9,027 nucleotides of DNA, taken from contig JAPPKP010000037.1 in NCBI GenBank assembly GCA_028819955.1, forward strand, positions 1 to 9,027. Reading direction: 5' to 3'. This DNA is from Rhodospirillaceae bacterium (GTDB lineage: Bacteria > Pseudomonadota > Alphaproteobacteria > UBA828). The notes below the pieces were generated by a model that saw only the letters and a list, made by a program, of their open reading frames with translations, ran no database searches and was not told the origin of the DNA. Below, piece after piece: positions 6,432 to 9,027 of this stretch. The translations under genes and the position numbers were made by a program. Each line of letters opens with the position of its first letter. Within the stretch, counting starts at the first letter, position 1.

Positions 6432-8642
6432 TCACGTGGAATCTCCCGGTCCGGCCGCCGGCTCGGCCTGAAAGTGCCCGGCGAGCAAGTAGCGGTAGAG
6501 CCTGAACGCGAGGTGTTCCCGGTGCGACTCCAGCCAGAGCCGGGTGTCGGGCGGCAGCGTCAGAGACCGGCAGGGCTCGTCTGCAACCACGCTGCTCGCA
6601 CTCCCTTCGAGTGCGCCTGCCGACCAGATCGCATCGCCGGGGCCTAGCTGGTAGAGCCGAGCACCGGCATCGTCGTACGCAGAGGCCCGGCCGGAAAGCA
6701 GCAGCTGCAAGCCCTCGTCCGGCGCATCCTGCCCGGCGAGGGGCTGGCCCGCGGCATGGTCGCGAGGATGCAGCCACTCTCCAAGGTCCGCGATCAGGTC
6801 CTCGAACTGGATCTGCCGGTCCAGGTAGCGCTCCAGGCCCTCGCCCGCGTGCTCCAGTATTTCCTTGCGCCGCTCTCCTGCCGCGCCTACGTCCGCTCTC
6901 CAGGCCGCGATGACGATATCCTCGCAGCGCTCGAGCGCGCGGTCTGCATTCGGCTCCACCAGCAATTCGGAGAGTGCGGCCGGCGGCAGAGTACGTTCCA
7001 GCCCGATCCGCAGCGGCTCGGAGACCCCGCACAGAACCACCCGAACCCCGGCTGCGCCGGCTCGTTGCAGGAACCTGCCGAGGACGCTGACCGCAGAGAA
7101 GTCGAAGCCGGAGACGGCGCCGAAGTCCAGCATCAGACAGGCCGGCGGCGAGGGACCGCTCAGGGCTTGCCGGAGCTGATCGGCCAGGGGCACGACGCTG
7201 CCGAAGAAGATATAGCCGCGCAGGCGATACGCCTGCACCCGGTCTCCCTCCGCCAGCAGGATGGCGCGATCGGTGACGGGCCGGGCCTTGTTGCTCTGGT
7301 GCTCGCGCAGGGTGAACCGCGCCTCGACGGAGTCCGCCCGGCCGAGGCGAACGGCGAAGAGTACGAGCGTCGCCGCGATGCCGGCGCCCACGCCCTCCAG
7401 CAGCCCGAGCGCGATGATGATCGCGAAGATCAGCAGGATGATGCCGTACTCCTGCCGGGGCAGCCGCTTCCAGCTTTTCACCATCCCCTCGTCCAGCATG
7501 CCGGCTCCGGCAAAGACCAGCATGCCGCCGACGAGCGGAGCCGGAACCAGCTCCAGCATCCCGTCGCCAAGCAGCAGCGCGATTCCGATGACAAGGGCGG
7601 CGACGACGCCGGTGAGCCGCGTCGTTGCGCCGAACAGCTTGCTGCGCAGCGAGGCGGGAACGACCAGGGTCGACACCGTTCCGCCGCCTAAGCCGGAGAT
7701 CACGGTTGCGAAGCCCTTTGCCCTGAACTCCCGGTCCCAGTCGAGCTCGCCGTTCACCGCAAGCTCCAGGCCCGCGATGTTCATGACCACGCAGATGAGG
7801 GCGACCAGGATCAGCGTCAACATGTCGGGGATTTGCCCAGCCATCGCCGACCAGTCCACATGCGCGAGATCGGCTGGCACCCAAACCGGCCACAGGCTTT
7901 CCTCCACCGTGCTCGTGAACAGCAGGCCGGCGGCTCTCGCTTCCTCGCCGCTTATGTCGAGGGCGAAGAGAGCGAGATGGCATGCGCCGACGAAGAGCAC
8001 GACGCTGACCGGCAAGATGAACGGATGGCGCCAGCGCCTCATCGACAGGTAGAGGGCGAGCCCGTAGGCCGCACCCGGAGCCCACTTCCACAGCACGTCG
8101 GGATCGAAGAACCCCGGAACATTCGCCCAGTGCGGATCGACCCCCATCATGGAGAGGGCCGCGATACAAACGGCGCCGCCGATTCCGGCGACGAACCCAC
8201 CCGCGACCGGGTAGGGAATGAAGCGCACCACGTTGGCGAGACGAAATTGGCCGATGACGAGGCAGAGCGCGCCGGTGGCGACTGCGGCGATGATCAGCGC
8301 GACCGCAGTGGTGACGAACAACGCGTGACCCTCGGCCGCCATGGTGGAGCCGATGAGCGCCATCCCGATCACGAGGGCCGGTGAAAGGCCGGCGATCGCG
8401 CCGCGATAGCCGCTTGCGAGCGCGATGAGCAGACAGGCAGCGAAGTTGCCGAACAGCACCAGGCCGACGCCCTGCGACGTATAGGGAGCCAACGGTCCCG
8501 AGAAGATGAAGGCTCCGAAGGCGACCTGGGCGGCAAGCAGACCCAAGCCCGAGGTAACGCCCGCCGACAGCGCCGGTGTGGCCTTGCCGGACACGATGTC
8601 GGTTCGAAGCTCGGACGCGAGTTCCCGGAGTGCTGGCGTCAC
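6432..8642 (-). CDS. SulP (SLC26) anion transporter with STAS and degenerate cyclic-nucleotide-binding-like domains
   Basis: From the GTG at 8642 this is a 736-aa inner-membrane transporter. About 12-14 hydrophobic segments span residues 28-430, followed by a cytoplasmic STAS domain (about 455-570, with DFGAV at 506 and SGFDFSAVSV at 511-520) and a cNMP-binding-like beta-barrel (about 612-720). SulP proteins move sulfate, bicarbonate or other anions; the substrate cannot be told here. In the last domain GPGD (667-670) is kept, but the phosphate-binding cassette Gly-Glu pair and Arg are missing, so cyclic nucleotide binding is doubtful. Start choice: GTG at 8642 has GAAAGG (8651-8656) 8 nt upstream. 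An in-frame ATG at 8696 and a TTG at 8717 lack an RBS, and the residues they would add do not resemble SulP. The SUMF1-like gene follows after 26 nt. Confidence 0.93.
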   Translation of the reverse strand: MTPALRELASELRTDIVSGKATPALSAGVTSGLGLLAAQVAFGAFIFSGPLAPYTSQGVGLVLFGNFAACLLIALASGYRGAIAGLSPALVIGMALIGSTMAAEGHALFVTTAVALIIAAVATGALCLVIGQFRLANVVRFIPYPVAGGFVAGIGGAVCIAALSMMGVDPHWANVPGFFDPDVLWKWAPGAAYGLALYLSMRRWRHPFILPVSVVLFVGACHLALFALDISGEEARAAGLLFTSTVEESLWPVWVPADLAHVDWSAMAGQIPDMLTLILVALICVVMNIAGLELAVNGELDWDREFRAKGFATVISGLGGGTVSTLVVPASLRSKLFGATTRLTGVVAALVIGIALLLGDGMLELVPAPLVGGMLVFAGAGMLDEGMVKSWKRLPRQEYGIILLIFAIIIALGLLEGVGAGIAATLVLFAVRLGRADSVEARFTLREHQSNKARPVTDRAILLAEGDRVQAYRLRGYIFFGSVVPLADQLRQALSGPSPPACLMLDFGAVSGFDFSAVSVLGRFLQRAGAAGVRVVLCGVSEPLRIGLERTLPPAALSELLVEPNADRALERCEDIVIAAWRADVGAAGERRKEILEHAGEGLERYLDRQIQFEDLIADLGEWLHPRDHAAGQPLAGQDAPDEGLQLLLSGRASAYDDAGARLYQLGPGDAIWSAGALEGSASSVVADEPCRSLTLPPDTRLWLESHREHLAFRLYRYLLAGHFQAEPAAGPGDST

Positions 8643-8705
8643 GCGGATGACCTTTCGCGAGTTCGGTGCGCCGCGATAACCGAACGGGACATGCATAATG
8701 TACGT

Positions 8706-8734
8706 ATTTGAGAGCAACGTGCCGACGGTCTCAA
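8706..8734 (-). promoter_or_regulatory. Possible sigma-70-type promoter for the SulP-SUMF1 operon
   Basis: On the - strand TTGAGA (8729-8734, 5/6 to the -35 consensus) is separated by exactly 17 nt from TCAAAT (8706-8711, 4/6 to the -10 consensus). Transcription would begin near 8699, giving a leader of about 57 nt to the GTG at 8642, or an almost leaderless message from the ATG at 8696. It is inferred from pattern only. Confidence 0.4.
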
Positions 8735-8901
8735 TGCCGTTGCGGCCGGTGTCGCGCGGGCCGCGGGTTTATGACGACAAGGGCTGTCGGCCAAGCCCGC
8801 TCGATTCCCCGGGCCATGGTGCGGTGCACACAGCGCCGTCCGTGCGTCAGCATCGCGCCATGCAATGTACGAACGAACCGCCCGCACCCTTCGCTAGTGC
8901 C
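8735..8901. other. Non-coding stretch between SulP promoter region and repeat array
   Basis: I see no gene, tRNA or clear terminator here. Open frames cross it on both strands, but they have arginine- or alanine-rich shadow composition and no recognisable motif. Confidence 0.5.
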
Positions 8902-9027
8902 GCCGCTTGTCCCAAGAGAAGCCCACTTGTCCCACCGAATCCCACCTATCCCACCTAATCCCGCTTATCCCACCGAATCCCGCTTATCCCACCGAATCCC
9001 ACTTGTCCCACCGAATCCCACTTGTCC
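8902..9027. repeat. Imperfect 19-bp tandem repeat array, continuing past the window end
   Basis: Five full 19-bp units (8922-8940, 8941-8959, 8960-8978, 8979-8997, 8998-9016) and a partial sixth (9017-9027) follow a degenerate leading unit (8902-8921). The consensus is two half-units, CCCACTTGT then CCCACCGAAT. Variants are CCCGCTTAT or CCCACCTAT for the first half and CCCACCTAAT for the second. The - strand therefore has GGG every 9-10 nt for 11 consecutive tracts with 6-7 nt loops. It is not CRISPR: the units are contiguous with no unique spacers. The right boundary is outside the window. Confidence 0.92.

Noticed and set aside
6406..8169. Upstream extension of the SUMF1-like frame into a 951-codon reading
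   Set aside because: The stretch 6406-8169 is an off-frame shadow of the SulP gene (arginine-rich, no domain). The true start is the signal-peptide ATG at 6405.
8902..9027. CRISPR array
   Set aside because: The units are contiguous 19-bp tandem repeats with no unique spacers, and no cas genes are present.

Overview
The window is GC-rich, densely coded bacterial chromosome. It most likely comes from an alphaproteobacterium: a short extragenic palindrome near 411-440 would read MPGLDPG in one frame, a sequence I recognise from memory as a recurrent alphaproteobacterial intergenic repeat, and the glutathione-dependent formaldehyde dehydrogenase and HigBA-type toxin-antitoxin pair fit that group. 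No rRNA, tRNA, transposase, integrase or CRISPR array is visible.

Layout. Positions 1-619 are non-coding and palindrome-rich: a perfect 25-bp inverted repeat (30-85), a related fragment (174-192), an 8-bp hairpin (192-220) and the REP-like element. On the + strand follow four genes: S-(hydroxymethyl)glutathione dehydrogenase (620-1729), 16 nt later a YejA-like periplasmic solute-binding protein (1746-3599), then after 80 nt two tandem SnoaL/NTF2-fold paralogs (3680-4153 and 4150-4614) that overlap by ATGA. All other genes are on the - strand and converge on this group: a SulP anion transporter with STAS and degenerate cyclic-nucleotide-binding-like domains (6432-8642), 26 nt later an exported SUMF1/FGE-fold protein (5314-6405), then the higB toxin (4964-5242) and higA antitoxin (4648-4941). 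A perfect 22-bp palindrome directly upstream of higB is the probable HigA operator. The right end (8735-9027) is non-coding and finishes in an imperfect 19-bp tandem repeat that runs off the window. It places a GGG tract every 9-10 nt on the - strand and so fits the G-quadruplex pattern.

How the genes may work together. The + strand group looks like a small catabolic or detoxification operon: uptake of an oligopeptide-like solute (YejA-like protein, but without its permease or ATPase here), glutathione-linked formaldehyde or alcohol oxidation, and two small enzymes with a dehydratase-type active-site pattern. The substrate cannot be read from sequence. The SulP-SUMF1 pair looks co-transcribed. 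The SUMF1-like protein lacks the cysteine pair needed for formylglycine formation, so it is more likely a binding or structural periplasmic protein than a sulfatase activator. I see no clearly undescribed multi-gene system. The best leads are the SulP-SUMF1 pair, the SnoaL tandem pair in its operon, and the G-rich repeat array.
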